Positions 54,330 through 63,292 of a stretch of 64,000 nt of DNA are shown here, piece by piece. The notes under the pieces are model-generated. The model saw only the letters and a program-made list of their open reading frames with translations, made no database searches and was not told where the DNA came from. The stretch comes from Streptomyces yangpuensis (lineage in GTDB: Bacteria; Actinomycetota; Actinomycetes; Streptomycetales; Streptomycetaceae). The stretch spans positions 1 through 64,000 of the forward strand of contig NZ_LBMK01000007.1 of assembly GCF_001005295.1 (NCBI RefSeq), given 5' to 3'. Numbering within the stretch: position 1 is the first letter of the stretch; every line of letters starts with the position of its first letter. The position numbers and the translations under genes are program-made.

Positions 54330-55460
54330 ATGGAGGCAGAGGCAGTGGTGAAGGACTGGTGGCTGTACCACGGGACCGGCCAGGGCACGGACCGGCGGGC
54401 CCGCCTCGAAGCCGGATCGCCGCCACCCTGGCGGGACTTCACCGGCACCCCCGACCCCGGGTACGCACCCCCCGGGTGCGAGGGGCCGGCCTGGGAACGC
54501 ACCCGGCGGCGCGGCGAGGGCTATGTCCCCGACGAACAGGAGAAGGACGTCGTCAACACGGCCCTGCACCTGCGCAGGCCGCTGCTGATCACCGGCAAGC
54601 CCGGCGTCGGCAAGTCCACCCTCGCCTACAGCATCGCCTCGGACCTCGGCCTGGGGCCCGTACTGCACTGGCCCATCACCAGCCGCACGGTCCTGCGCGA
54701 CGGCCTGTACCTGTACGACGCCATCGGCCGGCTCCAGGAGGCCGGGCTGGAGCAACTGCGCAGGCCCGCCGCCCCGGTGGGCCGGGCGACGACGGCCCCG
54801 GACACCACGAACACGGACACGGGCACGGCCGCGGTCCTGTCCGCGGCCGGACCCGAGCCCGCCGCCGCGCCCTCGATCTCCCGCTACCTGCGCCTCGGGC
54901 CGCTCGGGACCGCCCTGCTGCCGCAGGACCGGCCCCGCGTCCTGCTCGTCGACGAGATCGACAAAAGCGACATCGACCTCCCCGGCGACCTCCTCACCGT
55001 CTTCGAGGACGGCGGCTTCGTCATCCCCGAACTGGCCCGCCTCGCCCAGGAGGACCCCACCGTCGCCATCGGCACCGACGACGACCCGGACGCCGCCGTC
55101 CGCGTCGCCCAGGGCCGCGTGCAGTGCCGGTACTTCCCCGTCGTCGTCCTCACCAGCAACGGCGAACGCGACTTCCCGCCCGCCTTCCTGCGCCGCTGCG
55201 TCCGCCTGCACCTGGAACCGCCCGGCGAGGAGAAACTCGCCCTCATCGTGCGCCGCAGGCTCGGCATCGACGTCGAGGCGGGCGGGGAGTACCAGGAGCT
55301 CGTCCGGGACTTCATCGACCGCGCCGGGGACGGCGACCTCGCCACCGACCAGCTCCTCAACGCCATCCAGCTCCGCCTCGCCGGAGCCTGGTCCGCCCCC
55401 GGCGACCGCGACCGCTTCCTGAAGACCGTCATGCAGCACCTCACCGGGCCCACGGCGTGA
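54330..55460 (+). CDS. MoxR family AAA ATPase (NTPase of the conflict system)
   Basis: The 376-residue MoxR-like ATPase has Walker A 'GKPGVGKST' at 89-97, Walker B 'VLLVDEIDK' with D208 and E209, sensor 1 'VVLTSNGERDFPPAFLRRC' near 285, and a C-terminal lid. MoxR proteins are hexameric chaperone-like remodellers paired with vWA proteins. An unusual Ala/Thr-rich insert (about 150-185) separates Walker A and B. The TGA at 55458-55460 overlaps the vWA GTG by four bases, so the three system proteins are made together. Such an NTPase would set a threshold for effector release. Confidence 0.9.
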   Translation: MEAEAVVKDWWLYHGTGQGTDRRARLEAGSPPPWRDFTGTPDPGYAPPGCEGPAWERTRRRGEGYVPDEQEKDVVNTALHLRRPLLITGKPGVGKSTLAYSIASDLGLGPVLHWPITSRTVLRDGLYLYDAIGRLQEAGLEQLRRPAAPVGRATTAPDTTNTDTGTAAVLSAAGPEPAAAPSISRYLRLGPLGTALLPQDRPRVLLVDEIDKSDIDLPGDLLTVFEDGGFVIPELARLAQEDPTVAIGTDDDPDAAVRVAQGRVQCRYFPVVVLTSNGERDFPPAFLRRCVRLHLEPPGEEKLALIVRRRLGIDVEAGGEYQELVRDFIDRAGDGDLATDQLLNAIQLRLAGAWSAPGDRDRFLKTVMQHLTGPTA

Positions 55461-58400
55461 TCGAGGAACTGCTCGCCGCCCTCGCCGACGGCGCCCACGA
55501 CGCGGCGGGCCCGCGTCCCGGCGTCGGCTCGGAGGAGATCGCCGACATTCTGTGGCTGGCCGCCCGCGTGGACGGCGCCGGGCCCCGCGCGCCCGCCGTG
55601 ACGCCCGGCGACCTCCCGGGCGAGCGGCCACCGGACACCGACCCGTCGGCCCCCGAGGACCCGACGACCGTCGCACGCCCGGCTGACGGGCAGCCGGCCG
55701 TCACGCTCTTCCCCGCCTCCGTACCCGACCCGGCCGGGAAACCGGCCGACGACGGCGCCGGCCGCCGCGGCACGGCCCTGCGGCTGCCCCGGGCCGCTTC
55801 CCTCGACGACCCGCTCGCCCTGATGCGCGCCCTGCGCCCCGTCGGCCGGCGCTCCATCGGCGGCCCCGGGGAAGAGCTGGACGAGCAGCTCACCGTCGAG
55901 CGCAGCATCGAGCGGATGGTGCCGACGCCCGTGCTGCGGCCGGCCGAGACCCGCTGGCTGGACCTGGCGCTCGTCGTGGACACCCACCACTCGATGCTGC
56001 TCTGGGCGGACCTCGTGGACGAGCTGCGCCGCGTGCTGACCCGCAGCGGGGTCTTCCGCGACGTACGGACCTGGCGGCTGACGGGCACCGGCGCCGGCGC
56101 CACCCCGATGCTCACCCGGGGCCGGTCCGGCGCCCCGCGCAACCCGCTGGAACTGGCCGACCCCGCCGGCCGCAGGCTGATCCTCGTCCTCACCGACACC
56201 GTGGCGGGCGGCTGGCGCGAGGCCTCCGTACAGGGCGTGCTCCGGCACTGGTGCACGCACAACGCCGTGGCCGTGCTGAACGTCCTGCCCGAACGGCTCT
56301 GGACGCGCGGCGCCGTCCGGCCCGTCCCCTTCGCCGTCCGCGCCGACCGGCCCGCGACCGCCACCCGCTCCTGGCAGCGGGCGGCGACCGCCCGCCGCTC
56401 CCGTGCCGGACGCCGGCACGCGGCCGACGTCGTCCCCGTGGTCGGTGTCACCCCGGGCAGCCTGGCCCGGCTGGTGCGGGTGGTCTCCGGCGACGGCCGC
56501 TGGCGGCGCCTGGCCTGTCTGCGGCTGGACGCGGAGCCGGGGCAGACGCCCGCCCGCGCGGCCGCCCCGGCGGGCGACGTCGTCCGCAGCGCGCTGGACG
56601 TGGTGGAACGGTTCCGTGCGAGCGCCTCCCCGACCGCCCAGCAGCTCGCCGCGCACCTGGCCGCCGTACCGCTGACCCTGCCGGTGATGAACCTGGTGCG
56701 GCGCTCCCTGCTGCGGGACTCCGAGCACGGCCACCTCGCGGAGGTCGCCCTCGGCGGGCTGTTCGCGCCCTGGGACCACGAACGGGACCCCGAGGAGGTG
56801 GAGTTCCAGTTCCTGCCCGGCGTACGGGAGGCCCTGCTCGGCTCCCAGCTGCGCGGGGACGTGGCCGCCGTCCGGGAACTGGTCCGCCGCCGGGTGTGGG
56901 AGTACATGTCCCGCCGCCGGGGCACCGGGCCGGACTTCTCCGCGACCCGCGTCACCGACGGCCACGAGGGCCGCCGCCGGGTGGCCGAGGCGACCCTGCC
57001 GTTCGCCACGCAGCCGCCGCGGGACCCGGGCCTCGCCGACCGGGTCGTACGGGTCCGCCACGAGCCCATGCCGGAGCCGCAGGAGGTCGGCGTCCTGCTG
57101 ACGCCGCGCCTGGTCCTCACCGTCGGCGACGCCCCGCCGGCCTGGAGCACCACCGCCTGGGTGCGGGCCGGTGACCGTGAGGTTCCCTGCCGTCCGGTGT
57201 GGTGGGACGACGCACTTCCCCGGGTGTCGCTGCTGCTGGCCGACGAGGACCTGGCGGACCCGGCCGTCTGCGCGGAGCCGCTGCCCTGGCTGACCGCGGA
57301 CCACCACTTCGCCCGGGTACGGGTCGACGGCCGTACCGACCAGGGCGACCCCGTCGCGCTGACGGGCGAGGTGGTCCCGTACGAGGGCGCGCGCAACGGG
57401 GAACTGGTCCGGCTCTCCGCGGAACCGGAGGCCTGGACCCACTACCGGGGCGGCCCGGTCTCCCGGGACGGCGCGCTGATCGGCGTCGTCCACGGCGTCT
57501 GGCCGGACCGCATGGTGTTCCTGTCGGGCCGCGCCCTGCTGGAACAGCCCGGCTTCCGCGTGGTGCTGGCGGAGCACGCCACGACGGACCCGCCGGAGGA
57601 GGCAGACAGCGCCGCCGTGGTGTGCCTGGCGGTACGGCCCGGGGACGACGGGGTGTATCCGGCGGGGCGCCCGGCGCACGCGGAGCTGAGGGACCTGATG
57701 GCCCAGCTGATGGCGGACACGGACGTGCCCGGGCAGTTGAGCAGCGGCGATGCGAGCGTCCCGGTGTCCCTGCGGCTGGAGGCACCCGACGCCCTCGGCA
57801 AGGCCGGCCGGCTGCTGGCAGGGTTACCCAGGGCCATGGCCCTGTTCGCATACCGCAGAGCGTACGGCCGGCACCCCTCGCTCGAAGTGGGCCTCGCCGC
57901 GGGGCCCTCGCAGGAGGCGGCCCCGGACGCCTGGCTACGTGCCGTGTCGGAGGCCGACCGGATCGTCCGGCACCTCGGGACGGTGGACCGGCGCCGACGG
58001 CCGTCCGGCCCCCTCGTCCTGGCCCTCTCCCAGACCCTGCACGAGGAACTGGGCGCGCAGCTGGGGCCCGGTGCGCTCCACACACTCGCGCCCCTCGGCC
58101 TCGACGGGGAAGGCTGGATGTGCACGGGTGATCCCGTCGAGCTGGGTGACGCTCTGGCGGAGGCCGGTGAACTCCGGGGCAATGACATCGACTGGCCGAC
58201 CTGCGGATTCCATACGATGCGTGGCAACGACGTGTCGCGCTGCATCGGCATCCGGCTTCCCGGAGGCCGGCGGTGCCTGGCACACGCGGACAGCGAGGAA
58301 CGGGTGGCCCACCTCGCGACGCTCGGGCCGGAGGCGCCGGTGGACCTGCGCGGCACCACCTTCGACCAGGGCCTGCTCGGGCAGGTCTTCCGGGCCGTCG

Positions 58401-59053
58401 GGGGCGGGGGAGCGGCCCGGATGGGCCGGTCGTCCTTCGACCGCGCGCACTTCGTCGACCCCTGGAACGCGGAGACGGTGTTCACGGAAGGAGTCTCCTT
58501 CCGCCGTGCCGTGTTCTCCGGGCGGGCGCTGTTCAACCGGGCCGACTTCGCCGGGCCCGCGTTCTTCGACAGCGCCGTGTTCGAGCGCTTCGCCGCCTTC
58601 GACCGCAGCGACTTCCACGCCGCCGCCTCGTTCCGGCGGGCGGTCTTCCGCGACACGGTGGGGTTCACGAACGCCACCTTCGGACGCCTGCTCGACTTCG
58701 GCCGCACCGTCTTCGACGAGGTGGTGGACCTGAACGGGGTCTTCGTCGAGGAGACGGCCGACTTCACCGGCGCGGTCTTCCGGGACGTCCTCGGACTGAG
58801 CGAGGCCCGCTTCGCCGGCGCTGCCGTGTTCGCGCGTACGGCGTGGGAGCGCGGCCTGCTCGCCACCGGCACCGCGTTCGGCGGCCCCGTCACCTTCGAC
58901 GGCGCGACCTTCCGGGGCCAGGTCCGGTTCGAGGACGTGACCTTCCCCTCCTCCGGGGTGCCCTTCCGGGACGAGCCGGACCGCTGGGCCGTCCGGGGTC
59001 ACCCGGACGGGTCGTGGGAGATCAGCTTGATCGACGGAGAGCGGGAGGAGTAG
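55457..59053 (+). CDS. vWA (SAV_2336-type) protein with dead trypsin fold, cyclase-like domain and pentapeptide repeats
   Basis: The 1198 residues hold, in order: a linker; a SAV_2336-type vWA domain (about 130-420; 'LDLALVVDTHHSMLLW', where D175-x-H-x-S179 replaces the MIDAS DxSxS); a winged-helix-like segment; a trypsin-like fold (about 535-700) lacking catalytic residues ('LVLTVGDAP' for the His strand, 'YRGGPVSRDGALIGVVHG' for the Ser loop); a nucleotide-cyclase-like region (about 715-880, 'LEVGLAAGPSQEA', 'VSEADRIVRHL'); and pentapeptide repeats (about 990-1170, 'ADFTGAVFRDVLGLSEARF'). The GTG at 55457 is coupled to moxR. It is the vWA partner in the MoxR-VMAP-vWA triad. Confidence 0.8.
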   Translation: MIEELLAALADGAHDAAGPRPGVGSEEIADILWLAARVDGAGPRAPAVTPGDLPGERPPDTDPSAPEDPTTVARPADGQPAVTLFPASVPDPAGKPADDGAGRRGTALRLPRAASLDDPLALMRALRPVGRRSIGGPGEELDEQLTVERSIERMVPTPVLRPAETRWLDLALVVDTHHSMLLWADLVDELRRVLTRSGVFRDVRTWRLTGTGAGATPMLTRGRSGAPRNPLELADPAGRRLILVLTDTVAGGWREASVQGVLRHWCTHNAVAVLNVLPERLWTRGAVRPVPFAVRADRPATATRSWQRAATARRSRAGRRHAADVVPVVGVTPGSLARLVRVVSGDGRWRRLACLRLDAEPGQTPARAAAPAGDVVRSALDVVERFRASASPTAQQLAAHLAAVPLTLPVMNLVRRSLLRDSEHGHLAEVALGGLFAPWDHERDPEEVEFQFLPGVREALLGSQLRGDVAAVRELVRRRVWEYMSRRRGTGPDFSATRVTDGHEGRRRVAEATLPFATQPPRDPGLADRVVRVRHEPMPEPQEVGVLLTPRLVLTVGDAPPAWSTTAWVRAGDREVPCRPVWWDDALPRVSLLLADEDLADPAVCAEPLPWLTADHHFARVRVDGRTDQGDPVALTGEVVPYEGARNGELVRLSAEPEAWTHYRGGPVSRDGALIGVVHGVWPDRMVFLSGRALLEQPGFRVVLAEHATTDPPEEADSAAVVCLAVRPGDDGVYPAGRPAHAELRDLMAQLMADTDVPGQLSSGDASVPVSLRLEAPDALGKAGRLLAGLPRAMALFAYRRAYGRHPSLEVGLAAGPSQEAAPDAWLRAVSEADRIVRHLGTVDRRRRPSGPLVLALSQTLHEELGAQLGPGALHTLAPLGLDGEGWMCTGDPVELGDALAEAGELRGNDIDWPTCGFHTMRGNDVSRCIGIRLPGGRRCLAHADSEERVAHLATLGPEAPVDLRGTTFDQGLLGQVFRAVGGGGAARMGRSSFDRAHFVDPWNAETVFTEGVSFRRAVFSGRALFNRADFAGPAFFDSAVFERFAAFDRSDFHAAASFRRAVFRDTVGFTNATFGRLLDFGRTVFDEVVDLNGVFVEETADFTGAVFRDVLGLSEARFAGAAVFARTAWERGLLATGTAFGGPVTFDGATFRGQVRFEDVTFPSSGVPFRDEPDRWAVRGHPDGSWEISLIDGEREE

Positions 59054-59072
59054 GGGCCGGTCCCCGGCCCGG

Positions 59073-59981
59073 TCAGGAGCCGCTGTGGGAGGCCTCCAGG
59101 CGGCGGGGGCGGCCGTCCTGGGCGGGGAGGCTCGCCTCGATCTCGTCCAGGGCACGGCGGGCGGTCGCGATGCGGTCCCGGACGTCGGTGTCGGGGCCGG
59201 CCGGGACCGGCGGCGGCCCCGGTTGCTTGCGTTCCCGGTTGGCCGCGTCCTCGATCTCGCGTGCCTCGTCGAGGGAGTTGAGGACCACCCCGATCAGGAC
59301 GTTGACCAGGACGAACGAGGCGAGCAGCGCGTAGGAGGCGTAGTAGAGGATGCTGAGGCGGGAGATCTGCAGGCCCGCCCGGACGGCGTCGGTGAGGCCG
59401 TCCAGGGTGGTCAGCAGGAAGAGCGTGAGCATGGCGCGGCCCACGGAACCGTAGTGCCCGGGGTCGGACTCGGCGAAGCAGACCCAGCCGACCATGGCGT
59501 ACACGTACAGCACCAGTCCGCCGACGAACAGGAAGCTGGCGGTGCCGGGCAGGCTGCGGCCGACCGCGATCAGCAGGATGCGCAGGTGCGGGAGGAAACG
59601 GGCCGTGCGCAGCACCCGGGCCAGCCGCAGCAGCCGCAGCAGGGTGGTGTTCTCGCGGACGAACGGGACGAAGGCGGAGGCGACGACCGCGAGGTCGAAG
59701 AGGTTCCACGGGTCGCGGAAGAATGCTTTCGGCCGGTCCGCGAAGGCGCCGATGCGGAGCAGCATCTCCAGGCTGAACAGGGCCAGGCAGCACTGTTCGG
59801 CGGTCCGCAGCAGCTGCTGGTACTCGGCGGCCAGCCCGCTGTACGTCTCGGCGCCCATCAGCGCGGCGTTGAGGAGGATCAGGCAGAAGACGACCGCCCC
59901 GAAGGCGGGGGCCTCGGTGGCCACCCGGCACCGGGCCGCCAGTTTCATCCGACCGCGTCCGGACTGCCTCGGGTCTGTCAT
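59073..59981 (-). CDS. Voltage-gated-like ion transporter (bacterial sodium-channel family)
   Basis: The 302-residue protein has the six-transmembrane layout of BacNav channels. The voltage-sensor S4 is 'LLRLLRLARVLRTARFLPHLR' (regular Arg every third residue) near 125, and the pore loop before S6 reads 'LFLLTTLDGLTDAV'. S6 is 'YYASYALLASFVLVNVLIGVVLNSL', followed by a coiled-coil-like tail. The pore residues LTTLDGL differ from the sodium-selective TLESW consensus, so selectivity is uncertain. The ATG at 59981 has AGGAG upstream; the frame open to 60020 would add 13 residues. Confidence 0.85.
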   Translation of the reverse strand: MTDPRQSGRGRMKLAARCRVATEAPAFGAVVFCLILLNAALMGAETYSGLAAEYQQLLRTAEQCCLALFSLEMLLRIGAFADRPKAFFRDPWNLFDLAVVASAFVPFVRENTTLLRLLRLARVLRTARFLPHLRILLIAVGRSLPGTASFLFVGGLVLYVYAMVGWVCFAESDPGHYGSVGRAMLTLFLLTTLDGLTDAVRAGLQISRLSILYYASYALLASFVLVNVLIGVVLNSLDEAREIEDAANRERKQPGPPPVPAGPDTDVRDRIATARRALDEIEASLPAQDGRPRRLEASHSGS

Positions 59982-60323
59982 CGTGCTCCTCGTACTCTCG
60001 CGTGCACCACGGGCGAACAAGCGGCCCGCCTTCCCTAACGCCCCACAGCCGATCGGGTTTCACCACTGCGCGCGCCCCAACGCGCCGAGGCGTGCGCCCC
60101 CACCGTCCGAACAGCGGCGGGGGCGCACGGCTCCACCGTCGCTCCGTCCGCTCAAGTGCGTTGCGTGAACAGTCGGTTGATCCGCCGGTGGAACGGCCCC
60201 GCGGCGCATATGCTCGGCGGGTGCCTCCGTACGTGTGACCACGGGCACATCTGAACACCCGCACATCCGTGCCTTCGCACGCCCGTGCGCCGTACGTCTC
60301 ACGAACCGTTAGGGGACAGCGCC
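59982..60323. other. Divergent spacer, no gene seen
   Basis: About 340 bp between the divergent ion channel and glycan cluster genes. It must hold both promoters. I saw no RNA gene or operator. Confidence 0.4.
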
Positions 60324-60923
60324 GTGAGTGTCCGCATTCAACCCTCCTCGCAGGTCGACGAGAGCGCCGAGCTGGGCGAGGGGACCACGATCTGGGATCT
60401 GGCGCAGATACGCGAGGAGGCCCGCCTCGGGCGCGGGTGCATCGTGGGCCGGGGCGCGTACGTCGGGCCGGGGGTCCGGATCGGCGACCACGTGAAGCTC
60501 CAGAACTACGCACTCGTCTACGAGCCGGCCGTGCTCGGCGACGGTGTGTTCATCGGCCCGGCCGCCGTCCTCACCAACGACTTCTACCCGCGTGCTGTCG
60601 ACCCCGACGGCCGGCTCAAGCGTGACGGGGACTGGGAGGCCGCCGGGGTCGTCGTGGCCGAGGGCGCCTCGCTGGGGGCCCGCTCGGTGTGCGTGGCCGG
60701 GGTGCGGGTCGGGCGCTGGGCCCTCGTCGCGGCCGGAGCGGTGGTCTCCAAGGACGTTCCGGACTTCGCGCTCGTGGCCGGGGTGCCGGCCCGCCGGATC
60801 GGCTGGGTGGGCCGGGCCGGGGTCCGGCTGGTGGAGACCGAGGACCGGCCGGGCGTCTGGGAGTGTCCGCGCACCGGGGTGCTGCACGACGAGAAGGACG
60901 GCACGCTCGTCGAGCGAAACTGA
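60324..60923 (+). CDS. Hexapeptide-repeat N-acetyltransferase (WbpD-like)
   Basis: The 199-residue protein is a left-handed beta-helix transferase. Hexapeptide repeats run from 'VDESAELGEGTTIWDLAQI' to 'VGRWALVAAGAVVSKDVPDFALVAGVPARRIG', and 'QNYALVYEPAVLGDGVFIGPAAVLTND' is the WbpD-type block that acetylates the 3-amino group of UDP-2-acetamido-3-amino-glucuronate. GTG 60324 has agggga upstream. With WbpA-like (63292) it suggests synthesis of a diacetylated uronic sugar for a cell-surface glycan. Other sugar-amine acetylations are possible. Confidence 0.87.
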   Translation: MSVRIQPSSQVDESAELGEGTTIWDLAQIREEARLGRGCIVGRGAYVGPGVRIGDHVKLQNYALVYEPAVLGDGVFIGPAAVLTNDFYPRAVDPDGRLKRDGDWEAAGVVVAEGASLGARSVCVAGVRVGRWALVAAGAVVSKDVPDFALVAGVPARRIGWVGRAGVRLVETEDRPGVWECPRTGVLHDEKDGTLVERN

Positions 60924-61355
60924 CGGAATGTCGGCAATTTAGGTCACAAGCATTTCCTCAAAACCACAATCAATGAACATCCGTGGGCATAACGTGTCCC
61001 TGCACACGGGATCTGAGCAGGCAACAGGCCTTGCTCAGTGGGGGGTTGTGTACGACGAGGCACCGCGGGCAGCGCCCGGCGGAGCGCGGGTCCACCGCGC
61101 CCGCCGACCCTGCCGTGCGCGCGTGTCCCGGTCCGAGGCATCGCTGGGGGGATCCAGACGGCAGCCTTCGGACGGCTCGTGCCCGCGGCGCGCCTGGCGC
61201 CGCGGGCACGGGCGCCGTCACGCGCAGTCCCCCTCCGCGGCATGACGACCGCCAGGTCCGTCCGAGGAGCGAACAGAGGGGGTAGGTGTGTTGGAGCCGA
61301 AGAGCTCGGACATGCGGGGTGCGAGCGGCACCCGGGGAGCCGGGGTGGGGACCCG
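60924..61355. other. Long leader region with AT-rich patch
   Basis: Bases 60930-61000 are AT-richer than the rest and are a likely promoter for the downstream glycan genes. Several overlapping frames exist; none is convincing. The long upstream extension of the next gene (from 61038) is not taken as coding. Confidence 0.4.
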
Positions 61356-62525
61356 ATGACCACCACACGATTAGCGGCACTGGCCGAAGCCGACCCGGAG
61401 CTGCACGCACTGGCGCAACGGCTGCTCGGGCTGGCCGAGGCGGGTCTGCCCGCGATGTACCTGCCCGCGACGGAGACCTTCGCCTTCACCCGGGCCGCAG
61501 CGGTCTCGCCCGAGGGCACCCGCCGCCTGGAACTGCGGGGGACCAGCACCCGGTACGCGGCCATCACCGCGCTCGGCGCCCGGTTCCTGCCCGAGGACCG
61601 CCAGCGCGCCCTGTTCGGCGGGCGCTCCGCCGAGGAGTTCACCGGGGTCCTCGTGGAACGGCTGCCCGGGGTGGTCAACCTCGGCGACGCGGCGCTCATC
61701 GCCTGGGCCGCCGCCGAGACCGGCCATCCGAAACTGTCCGACGCCCTGGACCGGGTCGCCGCCCTGGACCCGCCCGGGCGGCCGCAGTACACGGTCGAGG
61801 CGGCCTGGGTGCTCTCCGCCCTCGCGGCGGCCCGTGCCGTGATGGACGTGGAGGACCGCCTCGCGGCCGCCCGCGACCGCCTGCTGGCGGCCAGGACCGG
61901 CAGCGGTCCACTGTTCCCGCACGCCACCGGCCCCGGCCTGGTGCCCGGCTACCGCGCGCACGTGGCCTGCTTCGCCGACCAGACCTATCCGTTGCAGGCG
62001 CTCGCCCGGCTGCACGCGAGCGGCGACGACCCGGAGGCCCTCGCGGCAGCCGACGCCTGCGCCGCCCGCATCGTCGCCCTCCAGGGCGACGGCGGACAGT
62101 GGTGGTGGCACTACGACGCCCGCGAGGGCGGCGTGATCGAGGGCTTCCCCGTCTACAGCGTGCACCAGCACGCGATGGCACCGACCGCCCTGTCCGACCT
62201 CGCCGAGGCGGGCGGCACGGACTTCGGCGCGGCGATCCGCCGGGGACTGCGCTGGATGACCGAGGTGCCCGAACTCGCCGGGCCCACCGGGACCCCGCGC
62301 GAGCCGATGATCCGCGAGGACCTCGGCGTCACCTGGCGCAAGGTCTACCGCGGCGACCCGAAGAAGGCCGTCCGGGCCGCCCGCGGGCTCACCACCCGCG
62401 TCGTCCCGAACGCCCGGCTCGCACCCCTGGACCTGCTCTTCCGCCCCCGCGCGGTGGACCGGGAGTGCCGCCCGTACGAGTTCGGCTGGATGCTGTTCGC
62501 CTGGTTCGGGGGGCCGCAGAGATGA
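61356..62525 (+). CDS. (alpha/alpha)6-barrel, terpene-cyclase-fold-like protein
   Basis: The 389-residue protein is Ala/Leu-rich and helical, with paired-helix repeats and the 'GDGGQWWWHYDAREGGVIEGFPVYSVHQHAMAP' region (about 250-280) typical of prenyltransferase/squalene-oxidase-like or glycan-processing barrels. No DxDD cyclisation motif is present, so a terpene cyclase role is unlikely; a lyase- or glycan-binding role fits the neighbours better. ATG 61356 with ggggtgggg upstream is chosen. Its stop overlaps the glycosyltransferase start by four bases. Confidence 0.7.
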   Translation: MTTTRLAALAEADPELHALAQRLLGLAEAGLPAMYLPATETFAFTRAAAVSPEGTRRLELRGTSTRYAAITALGARFLPEDRQRALFGGRSAEEFTGVLVERLPGVVNLGDAALIAWAAAETGHPKLSDALDRVAALDPPGRPQYTVEAAWVLSALAAARAVMDVEDRLAAARDRLLAARTGSGPLFPHATGPGLVPGYRAHVACFADQTYPLQALARLHASGDDPEALAAADACAARIVALQGDGGQWWWHYDAREGGVIEGFPVYSVHQHAMAPTALSDLAEAGGTDFGAAIRRGLRWMTEVPELAGPTGTPREPMIREDLGVTWRKVYRGDPKKAVRAARGLTTRVVPNARLAPLDLLFRPRAVDRECRPYEFGWMLFAWFGGPQR

Positions 62526-63292
62526 CCCGTCACACCCTCTTCGGGGTCGCACTCGACCCCCTGACCATGGACGAGACCGTGCAGCGCTGCCTCGACGCCG
62601 TACGGCGCGGGGAGCAGATCGAGATCGGCATGGTCAACGCCGCCAAGCTGGTCAACATGCGGCGTGACCCGGCCCTCGCCGAGGCCGTCGCCGGCTGCGA
62701 CCTCGTCCTGGCCGACGGCCAGGCCGTGGTCTGGGCCGGCCGCGTCCTGGGCGTCCGGCTGCCCGAACGCGTCGCGGGCATCGACCTGTTCATGCGCCTG
62801 CTCGCCGCGGCCGAGGTCGCGGACATCCCCGTCTACCTGCTCGGCGCCCAGCAGCAGGTACTGGAGATGATGATCGCGCAGATCGGCGAACGCTTCCCGG
62901 AGCTGCGGGTCGCGGGCAGCCGCAACGGCTACTTCGGCGACTTTGAGCAGGAGGCAATCGCCGACGCCGTCGCCGACAGCGGCGCCCGCCTGCTGTTCCT
63001 CGGCATGACCTCCCCCAAGAAGGAGATCTTCACCGCCGGCTACGGCAAACGCACCGGCGCCCACGTCGTGCACGGCGTCGGAGGCTCCTTCGACATCCTC
63101 GCCGGCATCACCAAGCGGGCCCCGCTCGTCTGGCAGCGGATGGGCCTCGAATGGTTCTACCGGACCCTCCAGGAACCGCGCCGTCTCGGCAAGCGCTACC
63201 TCACCACCAATGCCGCCTTCCTCGCCATGACGGTCCGCGAGCTCATCCACCGCACACCGTCCGCCGGTTCCGCGAACAGGAGTCACTGCTGA
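62522..63292 (+). CDS. WecG/TagA/CpsF family glycosyltransferase
   Basis: WecG/TagA enzymes add a sugar (N-acetylmannosamine or its acid in known members) to a lipid-linked acceptor at the membrane. The 256-residue chain has the family blocks 'IEIGMVNAAKLVNMRRDP', 'LADGQAVVWAGRVLGVRLPERVAGIDL', 'GYFGDFEQEAIADAV' and 'LFLGMTSPKKEIF', 'HGVGGSFDILAGITKRAPLVWQRMGLEWFYR'. The catalytic-type Asp lies in LADGQAV. The start overlaps the barrel-protein stop, and its stop overlaps the next start by one base, giving a tight operon. Confidence 0.93.
   Translation: MTRHTLFGVALDPLTMDETVQRCLDAVRRGEQIEIGMVNAAKLVNMRRDPALAEAVAGCDLVLADGQAVVWAGRVLGVRLPERVAGIDLFMRLLAAAEVADIPVYLLGAQQQVLEMMIAQIGERFPELRVAGSRNGYFGDFEQEAIADAVADSGARLLFLGMTSPKKEIFTAGYGKRTGAHVVHGVGGSFDILAGITKRAPLVWQRMGLEWFYRTLQEPRRLGKRYLTTNAAFLAMTVRELIHRTPSAGSANRSHC

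Noticed and set aside
51647-55456. Very long plus-strand frame leading into the vWA gene
   Set aside because: It overlaps the hydrolase, caspase and MoxR genes in another frame and is Arg/Pro-rich; GTG 55457 coupled to moxR explains the start.
61038-61355. Upstream extension of the barrel protein
   Set aside because: It is Arg-rich with no coding resemblance; ATG 61356 has a ribosome site and begins the helical domain.
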